This document shows positions 30,851 to 40,327 of a stretch of 40,737 nucleotides of DNA, in pieces. How positions within the stretch are numbered: the first letter of the stretch is position 1; the number at the start of each line of letters is the position of its first letter. The position numbers were made by a program, and so were the translations under genes. This stretch comes from Ophiostoma sp. CBS 140.51 (taxonomy: Eukaryota > Ascomycota > Sordariomycetes > Ophiostomatales > Ophiostomataceae), in the NCBI GenBank assembly GCA_029298735.1, contig JANSLP010000291.1, positions 1-40,737 on the forward strand, in the 5' to 3' direction. The notes beneath the pieces were generated by a model. That model had not been told where the DNA came from, did no database searches, and worked only from the letters and a program-made list of their open reading frames with translations.

Positions 30851-30988
30851 GAGATGCCGGCCACTAACCCGGTGACCCACTTTTTCGGACGCTTGTTCCG
30901 ACGTCGCTGATAAGACAGGGTCAACCATCACAAATGCACTCCTCTCATAGGAGGACACTGACAGCGGGGTTGTAGGAGATGCCGGCCA
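30851..30988 (+). promoter_or_regulatory. Two direct copies of GAGATGCCGGCCA upstream of the Zn2Cys6 gene
   Basis: Exact 13-nt copies at 30851-30863 and 30976-30988, 125 bp apart and about 390 and 265 bp upstream of the chosen start. They contain CCGGCCA, which resembles one arm of the cluster motif, so autoregulation is conceivable. Confidence 0.45.
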
Positions 30989-31251
30989 TCGATAAGACAA
31001 GCTTGACGAGGTGCCAAGATGATATCGATAGAGTAAGAGCCCTCCGCGTCGGGGTTGTGTTTGTTTTCTTTCATTGCCTTTCACTTTCTGCATCGTCAAC
31101 ACCACGACCACTGCCAACAGCAAAAACCCGACTTCATTTATTCTTGTCGTTCCATCAGTCTTATCTCTTCCTCCGCTTCCTTACACCCGCCCACCCGTGC
31201 AGGCGAAGTCTACGCAGTCGCTCGACTCATTTGTCTGCTACGACAGACGTC

Positions 31252-33216
31252 ATGGACGGCCGCAAGTACAAATCCCGCGGCCAACCACCCTGCGATGCCT
31301 GCCGCAAACGTCGCATCTGCTGTGTCCGTCTTCCCGGCGCCGTTGACTGCGCTTTGTGTCAGACACGACAGGTGCACTGCACGTACAAGTCGGTGCCAGT
31401 GCCGAAGCATGGACGAGGGCCGAGCAAGAGAAGAGCGGCGGTGGCAGCAGCAGGCACGGCCAGAGGAACGACGGCTACCAACACAAACGGAACAGCAACA
31501 GCGGCTGGCTCCGCAGGGATGTCCCCCTCGACCAACTCGGCCACTCTCACAGAACCCACACGCTGGATCACCCAGTTTTTGGGTTTGAGCGGCGATCAAG
31601 ACCCGTTCGTGCTGCGGCACTGTACGTTTGATGCGGACTGCTACAAACGGCTGGATTGGGCTTGTTTGCGGGTCAGTGGCGGCAACGGCGGCAGCGATAT
31701 TCCTGCGCAGTTTGCCGTTGTGCCGGACACACACTTAGACGCACGGCCGGCGTACTACCCGTCGGTGGATACATGGAACTCATTAACGGGCGGACCAGAA
31801 CGACAGAAACTTCTCAACGTTTATGCACAAACTATCCACGCCTCCTTCCCTCTGCTCGATTCCCAACAGCTGGACCCCGACACTCTGACAAGCCACCGCG
31901 ACAGCCGTTCTTTGTTACTGGCGAGTATGTGCGCCCTGGCGGCACCGTTTGCTAGGACGGCGTGCACCATGGCGCACCGACAGGCGCTCTATCGATACGT
32001 ATTTGAGGCACTGCCGATAGAAAGGCGGCATCCACGACTAGAAGTGATCGAAGCGGCCTTGGTGTTTATCCAGAGACACGCCTCCATTCACAGGGCACCG
32101 ACAACACCCGGGCTGTGGTCCGAAGTCGGTGCTGTGGTTGGCATGTGCCACGAGCTGGGTTTGCATGTCGACCCGTCTGGGTGGCACATTACGGCAGCAC
32201 ATCGCAGCCGACGCATCCGGCTGTGGTGGGCGACCTACATTTTGGCGACATTTTGTTCCCTAGGTCTGGGCCGGCCGTCGTACATTCATGAAGGGGACTG
32301 GTGTGTACCCATGTTGGGAAAAGAGCACTTTACAACGAGCACTACGAGCGAATCCATTGGAAGTGTACACAGTGGTGGCAGCAGCGGCAGTCCTACTACA
32401 CCCGGCAGCACGACCGGCGAGACTTTGAACGAAATAGGCCAGACCAACTTTATTGTCATGGCGCACCTAGCCACCCTCCTGGCCCGCCTTCTTCAGAGCC
32501 TGTACAGTCTAGCATCGGTGGAACAACTGCGGTATGCACCACCTGCAGAAGTCCATCTTTTGTTCTTGACATTCCAACAACAGCTCCTCCAACTACGAGC
32601 ACACCACATTGACTGCCGACCATCGATGGCCGGCGCGTTTCTCGACTCCAGCGGATTCGTCCGTCTCGCCTACCATGCCGTCGAGATAGCTTTGTGCCGG
32701 GCCACTTTGAGACATCTCGACGCCAGCTTTGTCTACTATGCAGGCGTACGGCAGTATGCAAGAGAGGCTGTCGAGTCGGTTGTGACGCTGTTGCGAACCC
32801 TGCAGATCAACCAGATGCGAGCATACTGGTGGAATCGTAAGTGCCAAGCGTGGCGGGTAGACTAATTCCCTTGTGACAGTAGTAATGCTAACGACACCGT
32901 CACAGCCATGTCGCAGATCCACTTCTCCCTTGCCGGCAGTTTCCTCTTCTACCTCTTGCTTTCCTCTACCGACGAAGATGAGATTGACTACTGGACGTCG
33001 ACTATTCGAGAGTACCGACAATTGCTTGAACTGGATCACTATGGGTTCCCAGTGACACGACTAGCAGCAACACGGATGGCTCTACTGGCAACTGTAAATG
33101 GGGAGGGTGATGCGACGAAGACAACTGCAAAAGTCACGTCACAAGAATTACTACATGGGTCAGATGGGAGTGAAGGTGAATACTTTGACGGTGATCTCAA
33201 GGTGGAGTTGGGTTAA
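31252..33216 (+). CDS. Zn2Cys6 transcription factor, fungal_trans domain (TamA/DAL81-like)
   Basis: Exons 31252-32836 and 32906-33216 over a 69-nt intron (GTAAGT donor, GCTAAC branch, CACAG acceptor) give 631 aa. ATG 31252 puts the zinc cluster at residues 14-41 as usual; an in-frame ATG at 30979 would add 91 low-quality residues. The cluster is CDAC-x6-C-x8-C-x2-C-x6-C (DACRKRRICC, DCALCQTRQVHC). A flexible A/T/G-rich linker follows, then the fungal regulatory middle-homology domain: HASFPLLDSQQL, SLLLASMCALAAPF, HELGLHVDPSGW, RRIRLWWATYILATFCSLGL, GRPSYI. That last block resembles TamA/DAL81, regulators of nitrogen-source use, but this assignment is tentative. It lies inside the motif-bearing cluster and is convergent with amidase 2 (69 bp between stops), so it is the best candidate activator. 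Confidence 0.88.
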
Positions 33217-33285
33217 ACGCACAGTATGCTATAGTTGAAATTTATTTAGCTACGTATTGATTCTACCTGCTACGTAGACGTGCAT

Positions 33286-34908
33286 CTACATATCACCTGC
33301 ATACAGCGACTTCCAGTCGTTCTCCTTCTCCCAAACGGCCGCCACTTGCATGCACACCAAGTCCTCGTACTGCCGGCCGACAATCTGCATCCCAACCGGC
33401 AACTTCACATCTGGGTCGTCTACCGGGCTGGCAAGCCCAACAGGCAGTGACAGCGCCGGATGTCCAGAAAAATCAAACGGCGCCGTGTTGTGCGTCACGC
33501 CTAGGTTGCGGTTCAACAATGCCAGCGGACCCATCCCCTTCTCCTTCTTTTCCGCGGCCGTCGCTGTCTTTTGCGTCAGCATCGGTGCCGTCGGCATAAC
33601 CAGCACGTCGTACGTCTCAAACGCCTTGTCGTACTCTTCGGCGAGCTTGCGCATCAGATTCATGGCGCGGGCGTGCAGTTCCAGGCCATATTTCTGTTCG
33701 AGGAAGCGGCCTCTCAAGTAGATTGACTGTCCACCCGGACCGTAGGCATCAAAGGCAGCCTGGGTCAGCTTGGGCGATGCCATGGATATGCGGTCGGTCA
33801 TGAACAATTGTTTGCGACCCGCCAGGTCGCCGAGCAAGCCCTGGCGCATACCAGCGATGGGCAAAGCGCACATCCACGTCGGGGCGTACTCGGTATGAAG
33901 CGGGATAGAAACGGGCGAGACGGAGGCGCCGTACTCGGCAAACTTAGCAGCAGCAGACCGGACCAGCTTTTCCACACCGAGGTCCATCCGTGACGACATA
34001 AAGCCTTCTGCCAGTATCCCAATTTTCAGGCCGGCGAGCGGCTTGCCTTTGGCCAATGTCTCGTTCACTTCCTTGACAAAGTCAAAGGTGCCCGGCTTGA
34101 CCATCATCGGCACCCGGTCATCCATGCCGTCCGCGCCCGCCAAGACGTCCATCAGCAGCGCGCAGTCCGCCACATTTTTGGTCATGGGCCCGACATGGTC
34201 AATTGTTGCTTCCAGAGAGATGATGCCCGTATAGGGCACTAGGCCCCATGTTGGTTTGTGCCCGACCAGTCCGCAGTTCGCTGCGGGAAGCCGGATGGAT
34301 CCGCCCTGGTCGCAACCCAGCGCCATATCCACCGCACCGGCCGCCACCAGCCGACCACTTCCACTGCTCGAGCCGCCGGTGCTATACCCAGCCGCCCACG
34401 GGTTCTCAACGGGGCCCGTACACGTGGTGTCCGACACGCCACCAAAACAACCATTCTCACACGAGGCTTTGCCAGTGATTGTTGCTCCAGCGTCGAGCAC
34501 GCGCGTGGCAACCGTCGCGTCCACCACTGGCGTCCAGTCCACTGTTTTCGTGCCATTGGTGCACCGCACACCGGCCAAGGCAATATTGTCCTTGAGGGCA
34601 ATGGTGCGGCCGGCCAACAAAGAGCTTGTGGGGTGCGTACAAGTGACTGCCGCCTTGGTCGCCCAACCACCGCCACACGTGTCTTCAGGGACGTGAATGT
34701 CGGTTCGCGGGTATTTCTCGAGGTCGACCGTTGGTTGGTAGTCGTCAAAGGAGAGCATGTGCTGGGCAGCTTCGTCCAGAGCGCTCAACAGCACGCGGAA
34801 GTCGTTGATCTGGTCATCGGGCAAGACGAGGTTGTTCTCGTCTAATAGAGAGGTGACCACCTCCGGCCGGATGAGGCGGGCCTCGTCGGTGGGTGGGATT
34901 TCGGACAT
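33286..34908 (-). CDS. Amidase 2, bacterial-type amidase signature enzyme
   Basis: Single exon, 540 aa from MSEIPPTDEARL; an earlier in-frame ATG at 34968 would add 20 residues without family support. Triad: K106 in TIALKDNIAL, cis-serine S180 in STGGSSSGSG, nucleophile S204 in GCDQGGSIRLPAA, again 24 residues apart. GCDQGGS is typical of bacterial aliphatic/aryl amidases rather than AmdS, so the two amidases are not recent duplicates and probably differ in specificity. The helical N-terminal 60 residues before the core (LLSALDEAAQH) also match that group. No signal peptide. Reaction: amide to acid plus ammonia. A TGGCCCGCGGCCA copy lies 215 bp upstream, and CGATAA hexamers near 35050 and 35154 are compatible with nitrogen control. 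Confidence 0.92.
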   Translation of the reverse strand: MSEIPPTDEARLIRPEVVTSLLDENNLVLPDDQINDFRVLLSALDEAAQHMLSFDDYQPTVDLEKYPRTDIHVPEDTCGGGWATKAAVTCTHPTSSLLAGRTIALKDNIALAGVRCTNGTKTVDWTPVVDATVATRVLDAGATITGKASCENGCFGGVSDTTCTGPVENPWAAGYSTGGSSSGSGRLVAAGAVDMALGCDQGGSIRLPAANCGLVGHKPTWGLVPYTGIISLEATIDHVGPMTKNVADCALLMDVLAGADGMDDRVPMMVKPGTFDFVKEVNETLAKGKPLAGLKIGILAEGFMSSRMDLGVEKLVRSAAAKFAEYGASVSPVSIPLHTEYAPTWMCALPIAGMRQGLLGDLAGRKQLFMTDRISMASPKLTQAAFDAYGPGGQSIYLRGRFLEQKYGLELHARAMNLMRKLAEEYDKAFETYDVLVMPTAPMLTQKTATAAEKKEKGMGPLALLNRNLGVTHNTAPFDFSGHPALSLPVGLASPVDDPDVKLPVGMQIVGRQYEDLVCMQVAAVWEKENDWKSLYAGDM

Positions 34909-35122
34909 GCTGGCAGTCGTGGCAGGCGTAACGATTTTGGAGTATGGGAGAGTAGTGAAATGAATCAACGGGTTTGAATCGCTTCAAACATGATTTGTTT
35001 CTTTACGACCCATCTTCTGTGTTTTTCAATACTGTGAGTTTTGCCAAGCGATCTTATCGTTGTAAAATATTTCCAGCATGGCCCTGGATTGGCCTGGCCG
35101 TGACGCTGCCGCTACACCCGCT

Positions 35123-35135
35123 TGGCCCGCGGCCA
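35123..35135. promoter_or_regulatory. TGGCCCGCGGCCA near-palindrome, site 5 (amidase 2)
   Basis: Exact 13-bp copy 215 bp upstream of the amidase 2 start; it is also 172 bp beyond the stop of the next gene. Relative to transcription it is inverted compared with sites 1, 2 and 4, which is tolerable for a near-palindrome. Confidence 0.6.
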
Positions 35136-35306
35136 CGACAAATTTGAAGGTTGCGATAAGAGACTAATTGATGCGGAATACAGCAGCACATGCACAATTC
35201 GTTCTTGAAGTATTGTAGTTATAATCGAATTCATCCGCTACGCTATTTTCATAATCATAAGAGTACAAGTTGGCTGTTTTGTGTAATGTTGTCGTTGTGT
35301 CATGGA

Positions 35307-36729
35307 TCACTTCCGCCGCGGAACGGACTGAGTGATCACATCCCGGGTGACTTGGATCTGGTCGTCTTCCATCTGGGCCTGGTGCGGGTTGACGCCAATC
35401 TTGGTGCGGACCGTTGTGCGGAGGCCGAGCAGGTTGTCGCGGTGAGCAGAAGCGGGGGTTGGCGGAGCACTGTCGGTGGGATAGACGTTGACACCTCCAT
35501 TGCCGCGGCCCGCCTCCAGATCCCCACTGCCTTTGCGCTCCATACTCAGGCTGCCGTTGCTACTGCTGCTCATCTCAATGTCGTCGGCAATGTACAGCTC
35601 ATCCTGGCTCTCGGTGGCCATGACTGTCGACATGGTGACGTTGCCGGACTTGCTCAGGCGCTTGCTGCGCTCTGTCGAAGACGAGGGGCTTGACGGGCTG
35701 CTGCCCTCGCTGTGCTTACGGTAGCCCTTGGACGAGTGGCCGTGGACACCCGCACTGGGACCTGTGTTGTCGCTGCCCCCGGACTTGTAGGTCGAGCTCA
35801 TGAGGCGGGGCAACATCTTTTGGACCAGCGGCTTGAGTGTGGGCAGACAGAGACAGGTCACGGCCGATGAGAGCTCGCTGACGGACCAGCACGACGACGC
35901 AACATTTTCCCAGCTAAAGTCGGCGTACTGCTTGAGGTACTTGATGCGGATAATGGAAATGGCGCAGGTGAAGAAACCCAGCGAAAAGATGCCCATGACC
36001 AAAATCTTTTGCCGGCGCTTGAGGTTGAGACGCTTCAGGATGGGGATGGGCAGACAGAAAATCGAAACATCGCTGGCAATGTTGCCGGCGGCGTTAATGT
36101 ACCACTGGGGGATGTTGGGGATGCAGTGGCCCTCCAAGGTTGGGTCCCAGAACTTGGCAATGGGCGCGCAGATCCAGATGCCGACAAAGACTTGCGACAA
36201 GCTCCAGCCGCCAATGACAAACATAAATACAAGAATGATGCGACGGATCTTGGGGATGGAGAAGACGCGGTAGTACTGGGCGAGGAACGAGAGCTTGACG
36301 ATGACGAGCGTGACGTTGTACCAAACGATGGAGATGTAGAAGTACTGGATCGTTAGTAAGTGTATAATGGTCGTAATGTGATGATGGTGCCGTTTACCTT
36401 AAAGTACTGTGTGATCTCAGGACCTGTCAATGTCCACGCGTGTCTACCGAGGCCGTTCTTGATGTCTGTTGATGTTAGTGTTGGGCGTGATGATAAGGAG
36501 GAAGGGTTGACCTACTCAAGCACACCCAGATGCCACATAGCAAGAGGGAGACACCCGCTGCCACGGCACCGTAGTCGTCGGCACCAAACTGCTTCACAAT
36601 CACTGCTCGTGTGTACACCCGCGCAGCCAGTGTCAGGAATGCAACGGTCATCGTGATGGTCGACACCGTGATGACGACCCATGCCGTGTTCTCGGCATCG
36701 ACTGCCGGGTCAGTGGGTGCTGCAGACAT
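35307..36729 (-). CDS. PTH11-like seven-helix membrane protein (fungal rhodopsin domain)
   Basis: Exons 36729-36516, 36465-36398 and 36344-35307 give 439 aa; introns are 50 and 53 nt with GTAGGT and GTAAAC donors. Residues about 15-330 form seven hydrophobic segments of the fungal rhodopsin-domain family: WVVITVSTITMTVAFLTLAA, then RVYTR, DDYGAVAAGVSLLLCGIWVC, across the splice NIKNGLGRHAWTLT, YFYISIVWYNVTLVKLSFL, YRVFSIPKIRR, and WICAPIAKFWDP...GHCIP. The last 130 residues are a serine-rich cytoplasmic tail (SSPSSPSSSTERSKRLS) with many possible phosphorylation sites. Relatives include PTH11-type receptors for surface or nutrient cues, but the family has not been shown to be uniformly G-protein-coupled. 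No CFEM domain. It has no copy of the shared motif upstream, so membership of the cluster is not supported. Confidence 0.87.
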
Positions 36730-39019
36730 GTTGGCGTGCGTCAAAAGAGTATGGAGAGGACGGATTGATGTCGTTTGTGAGAGAGAAGTCCGGTCACCGT
36801 CTGACCTGTCACAACCCGAGTCAATGTTTCTTTGTCAATGACGGGAGATGCATTCTTTATATCAATCGCGGTTCCAGGATAACGAAGAAAACGTGTCTGT
36901 CCCAAAAGTTTGCCTTTTTCTAGTTAAACTCAGTAAGAACAAGCAACTCGCCACCACGCCAACCTGAATGCGCATCTAGTACAGACTACACTAGAAACAT
37001 TTGACACGCTCGTCGATACGCCTCTCAACACTTGACACGCCAAACAGCCCTGGTCCCTGTCTCCGGTCGCCTTTTGGTCGCAGACTATCCAGACCGGTCA
37101 GGGCAGCCAAGACTTTTTCTGTAGAGAATGCCACACAAAAAGACAGGCAAAGTAACAAAACGCTCGGGCCAGCTGTTCACTAGTGTTGACTAGCGCCCGC
37201 TCAGGCAGTCGGAGCACGAAGGCATGGGAGGCGATGGGAAGACAAAACATGCAAAAGACAATGCGGAACGAGAATGTCATTGTTTAGCTTCCCCGCAAAA
37301 GGCAGTTGGGGCGGGCTGGAGTGGGCTGGAGTGATCTGTGAGGTCTGGAGGCGGCTGAGAATGGTAACCACAAAAGACAGGTGGCTGCCGAAAAGAGAGA
37401 AAGAAAGACAAAAAGACATTAAAGAGAAAAAAAAGGAGAAAAAATGTCGACCTGGTTTTTGGGTTCGAGCGTGCACACGGCACAGTCTACACGGCTCGGT
37501 ACAGCACGCACGGTTCGGGAGTGGCAGGCAGAAAGGGAAGGACGGGAAGAGAAGAGAAGGATAGGTCAATGGGGTTGGAGAAAGGAACGACGGACGTGGT
37601 TGAACTGGTCAGTGTGTCAATCCTTCATCACGAACCCCAACTATCATGACATACTGGCTTGGTCTTTGACTTCTTTTCAATCATACTACTCAGTACACAT
37701 ACATCGTTGAACTTCCTCTCCTCGTCGTTGCAGATAACGTTGCGAATAACGTTAGAGCTAGTGCGACATACGACGCTTAATGCATCACGTCTTACAGCCA
37801 AAGGGCGCTATGGGACCCGTAAAAACTGTCAACGCGCCCGGCCTGTCCTGCGCGGAGATGCAAAAGCAACTGTGCGAAGTAAACTCAAAAGATACAACCG
37901 AAAACACAACTGATACACTGCACGAGTCAAGCAGTGGAGTCTCTGTTCACTTTGCACTGCTTTTCTTATGTTCTTCTGTTCACATGCATTTCACATGCAC
38001 AAAAGACTCTTCAGAGCCTGCACAACACGCCGCTTGGACGCTCGACTGGACCGTGCACACTGCACAACACCGGAGAAACTCGTCCTTTTTGCAGTGTCTT
38101 GTTCGTGGTCGATTGTCACTCTGCTCTGCCTTGTCGATCATGTCAATCCATGTCGCCTGTCTCCCCACATCCTCTCCATCCAGGCTCATCGGTCTGCTCG
38201 TGTCAAGTCGAAAGTCCGAAATATGTCAAAGCTTTCATGATTCTTCTTCGCGACGGGCGTAGCGTTCGTAGTCTTCTTCGTTTGCGAACCGACATGGAGT
38301 CTGGCGCCTGCATGGATTTGCGCTTCTTGCCTCTTGCCAAGACAAAATAATAACAATTACACCAGTCCCGTTTGGGGATAATTTACCGTTGTCTTGACCA
38401 CTTCTGGCCTCGAAGATTGGCCTCCAGACAACCTCAGCTGAACTTCCCCTCGTTTTGGATTTTCTGCCCTCGTCTCTCTCCACAGCACTTTACCAAACTC
38501 GTCCTCGGCGGTGCATCGGTACCATAAAACAGCAACGTCGAAAAGTCAAATCGTAGGACGTTGAGAAGGACGATGAACAATCCCATGAACGACAGAGTCA
38601 GTGCGGAATGATGTGTGCTGCTGACGGCCATTCAAGTACCCGCTTCCTTCACGTCGTTCTTCCTTTTTCCTTGAGAAAACATCGGCTCTTCCTTCCTTTG
38701 ACCTGGTTGCAACACGACGCCACGATAGGGTGTTCATGCGGGAAAGCGGCACAGCATTTTTTTTTTATCTAAGTGCAAAAAGCGACAACTGACAGACACA
38801 GCGAAAACACTTTGACGTTGATGTTGCATTGGAAGGTGGAGAACAATAAAGATGATTTTCCGCCGGCCACAGGCCACGGAACATGTCAACAGCGCCCATA
38901 ACTTGCCTACAGCACACTGTGGCGGCGTCCGTGCGCACACATTGTCAACTGACTTTCGTTGTCGTTTTCTGGAAAATCATTATCCTGCGACCTCTTTGGC
39001 TTGTTTTGCGCAATTGTGT
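36730..39019. other. 2.3-kb region without a recognisable gene
   Basis: Contains a purine-rich tract at about 37391-37444, and several short open frames (37780-38262 plus strand is the longest, 160 codons) with cysteine/histidine-rich, frame-shadow-like translations and no family. It may be the promoter of the membrane protein followed by a non-coding stretch. No motif copies. Confidence 0.45.
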
Positions 39020-39056
39020 CTCCCCTCCCAAAAAAAACTTGAGACTCATTAAAAAA
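39020..39056 (+). repeat. Left terminal inverted repeat, 37 bp
   Basis: CTCCCCTCCC, eight A, CTTGAGACTCATT, then six A. Exact reverse complement of 40291-40327. Preceded by TTGTGT. Confidence 0.9.
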
Positions 39057-39136
39057 TCCACACCAAAAATCCACCAAAATGACAGTCAATTGATCGCGAT
39101 TATTCTACTAGTACATGAAAAAAGGCCAAAAAGTCG

Positions 39137-40233
39137 TCAAAAACCAGACATTCTGCCTGCTAATTCGTCTTCGTCTGCCACCTGCTTTAGTATTTCAGGA
39201 ATCTTGTTAATCCAGCCGTTTATCGTAGACTGTCTTAATTTATCCCAGCCCTCCTGAGCAAGGACCTGTAGGCTTTCGTCGTCCCAGACTGACTGTGTTT
39301 TTACCTCTTTCTTCGGCCACGCCCATGCCCGCTCAATAGGCGCCAGGTCCGGGCTCTGGGCGCAATTAAAGTACGAAGTCAGGCCGTTTTCCCGCTTCCA
39401 TGTCTTGACGATATTCGTCTTGCCGGTGCCATGGCCAGAGTCGTTGTCTTCCTCGAGCACGAACTGCTCGCTATCACGAAGCCACTGGCCAGCCACAGGT
39501 TCGAGGATTTGGTCACGGTAAGCTGTAAGGCTCATCTTCCCGTTCTTGTTCTTGGTACATCGTACCAGACGAGAGGGCTTTTAAAATCATAGCTAACGGC
39601 GGCCCAAGCATGAAGCCGCTTATAACCCTTTGTTGTAGGGCGCTCTCTTTTTTCCATAATACAAGAGCTGCAGTACCTCTCCCACGGCCGGCGTATAACG
39701 TGGACTCGCCCTTGTGGCCCTTAAGAGAAGTGAGTCTCGTCAGAAAAACGGACGTGATACTAGTCTTTAGGCTCTGAGTAGCGCTCTAGCATCGTCTGCG
39801 CCCACTCTCGTCGTTTCGAGGCGAGGCGAGGCGACACGTATTGCTTCTCGCATGCGAGACATCGTCGAAAGTCGCGTTCTTTCATCCGTTGACGGACCGT
39901 TTCTTCGCAGACATCTACGTCAAGGCCAGCCTCTGCAAGTAAATCCCGCCAATGTATTATACGACCGTCGTAACCGTTATTATCGATAATTTTTTCGAGA
40001 ATATCGAGATGTGCTTCTGTAAGCTTTCGTATACGGCCGCGCGATTCAGGGAGGGTGTCGGGGAAGGTACGTTGGCGTTTTTCTTTAATAATCCGCCAGC
40101 CCGTAGCTTTCGAGACGCCATAACGGCGAAAAACATCGCTATAAAGAAAATGAATGCCTTTTTCTTTCATTAATTCGCAGTCGCCTATAATGCGAACGCG
40201 CCGAGGCGTATCAATGACGGGTTTTTTCGACAT
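39137..40233 (-). pseudogene. Broken transposase of the Tc1/mariner-type element
   Basis: Starts at ATG 40233 (MSKKPVIDTPRRVRIIGDC). The first 157 residues hold helix-turn-helix DNA-binding regions (DVFRRYGVSKATGWRII and a second at LTEAHLDILEKIIDNNGYDG). TAG at 39760-39762 and TAA at 39721-39723 interrupt the frame on either side of the first catalytic aspartate block (VRFSDETHF). A one-base shift lies near 39553. The reading then continues to 39137 with the second aspartate (LEEDNDSGHGTG) and the glutamate (QSPDLAPIERAW). Counting from the first D of DND to that E gives 37 residues (Tc1 itself has 34). The first stop is where relatives usually have tryptophan, so a single G:C to A:T change would explain it. 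Confidence 0.85.
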
Positions 40234-40290
40234 TTTCGGTGTGTTGTTGGCTGAATTGAATGGGTGAGAAAATCGCTTTTTCCCGCTAAT

Positions 40291-40327
40291 TTTTTTAATG
40301 AGTCTCAAGTTTTTTTTGGGAGGGGAG
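40291..40327 (-). repeat. Right terminal inverted repeat, 37 bp
   Basis: Exact inverted copy of 39020-39056, followed by TGTGTCAG. Promoter elements for the transposase would lie between it and the start at 40233. Confidence 0.9.

Larger units (their letters stand above)
39020..40327 (-). mobile_element. Tc1/mariner-superfamily DNA transposon, dead copy
   Basis: 1308 bp bounded by perfect 37-bp terminal inverted repeats beginning CTCCCCTCCCAAAAAAAAC. The repeats occupy 39020-39056 and 40291-40327. Inside is one minus-strand transposase gene with a DDE catalytic domain, disrupted. The flanking sequence on both sides is TGTGT rather than the TA duplication usual in this superfamily. Identical inverted repeats suggest fairly recent activity, yet the coding region carries three lesions, so this copy could move only if transposase came from elsewhere. 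Confidence 0.88.

Noticed and set aside
30979..31251. N-terminal extension of the Zn2Cys6 factor
   Set aside because: Open in frame, but the translation resembles pyrimidine-rich leader and would push the zinc cluster unusually far from the N-terminus.
31274..31284. Additional copy of the cluster motif
   Set aside because: CCCGCGGCCAA inside the zinc-cluster coding sequence matches only part of the 13-mer and is explained by codons.
37780..38262. Open frame of 160 codons, plus strand
   Set aside because: Overlapping open frames in other phases and a Cys/His/Ser-rich translation suggest chance; no family seen.
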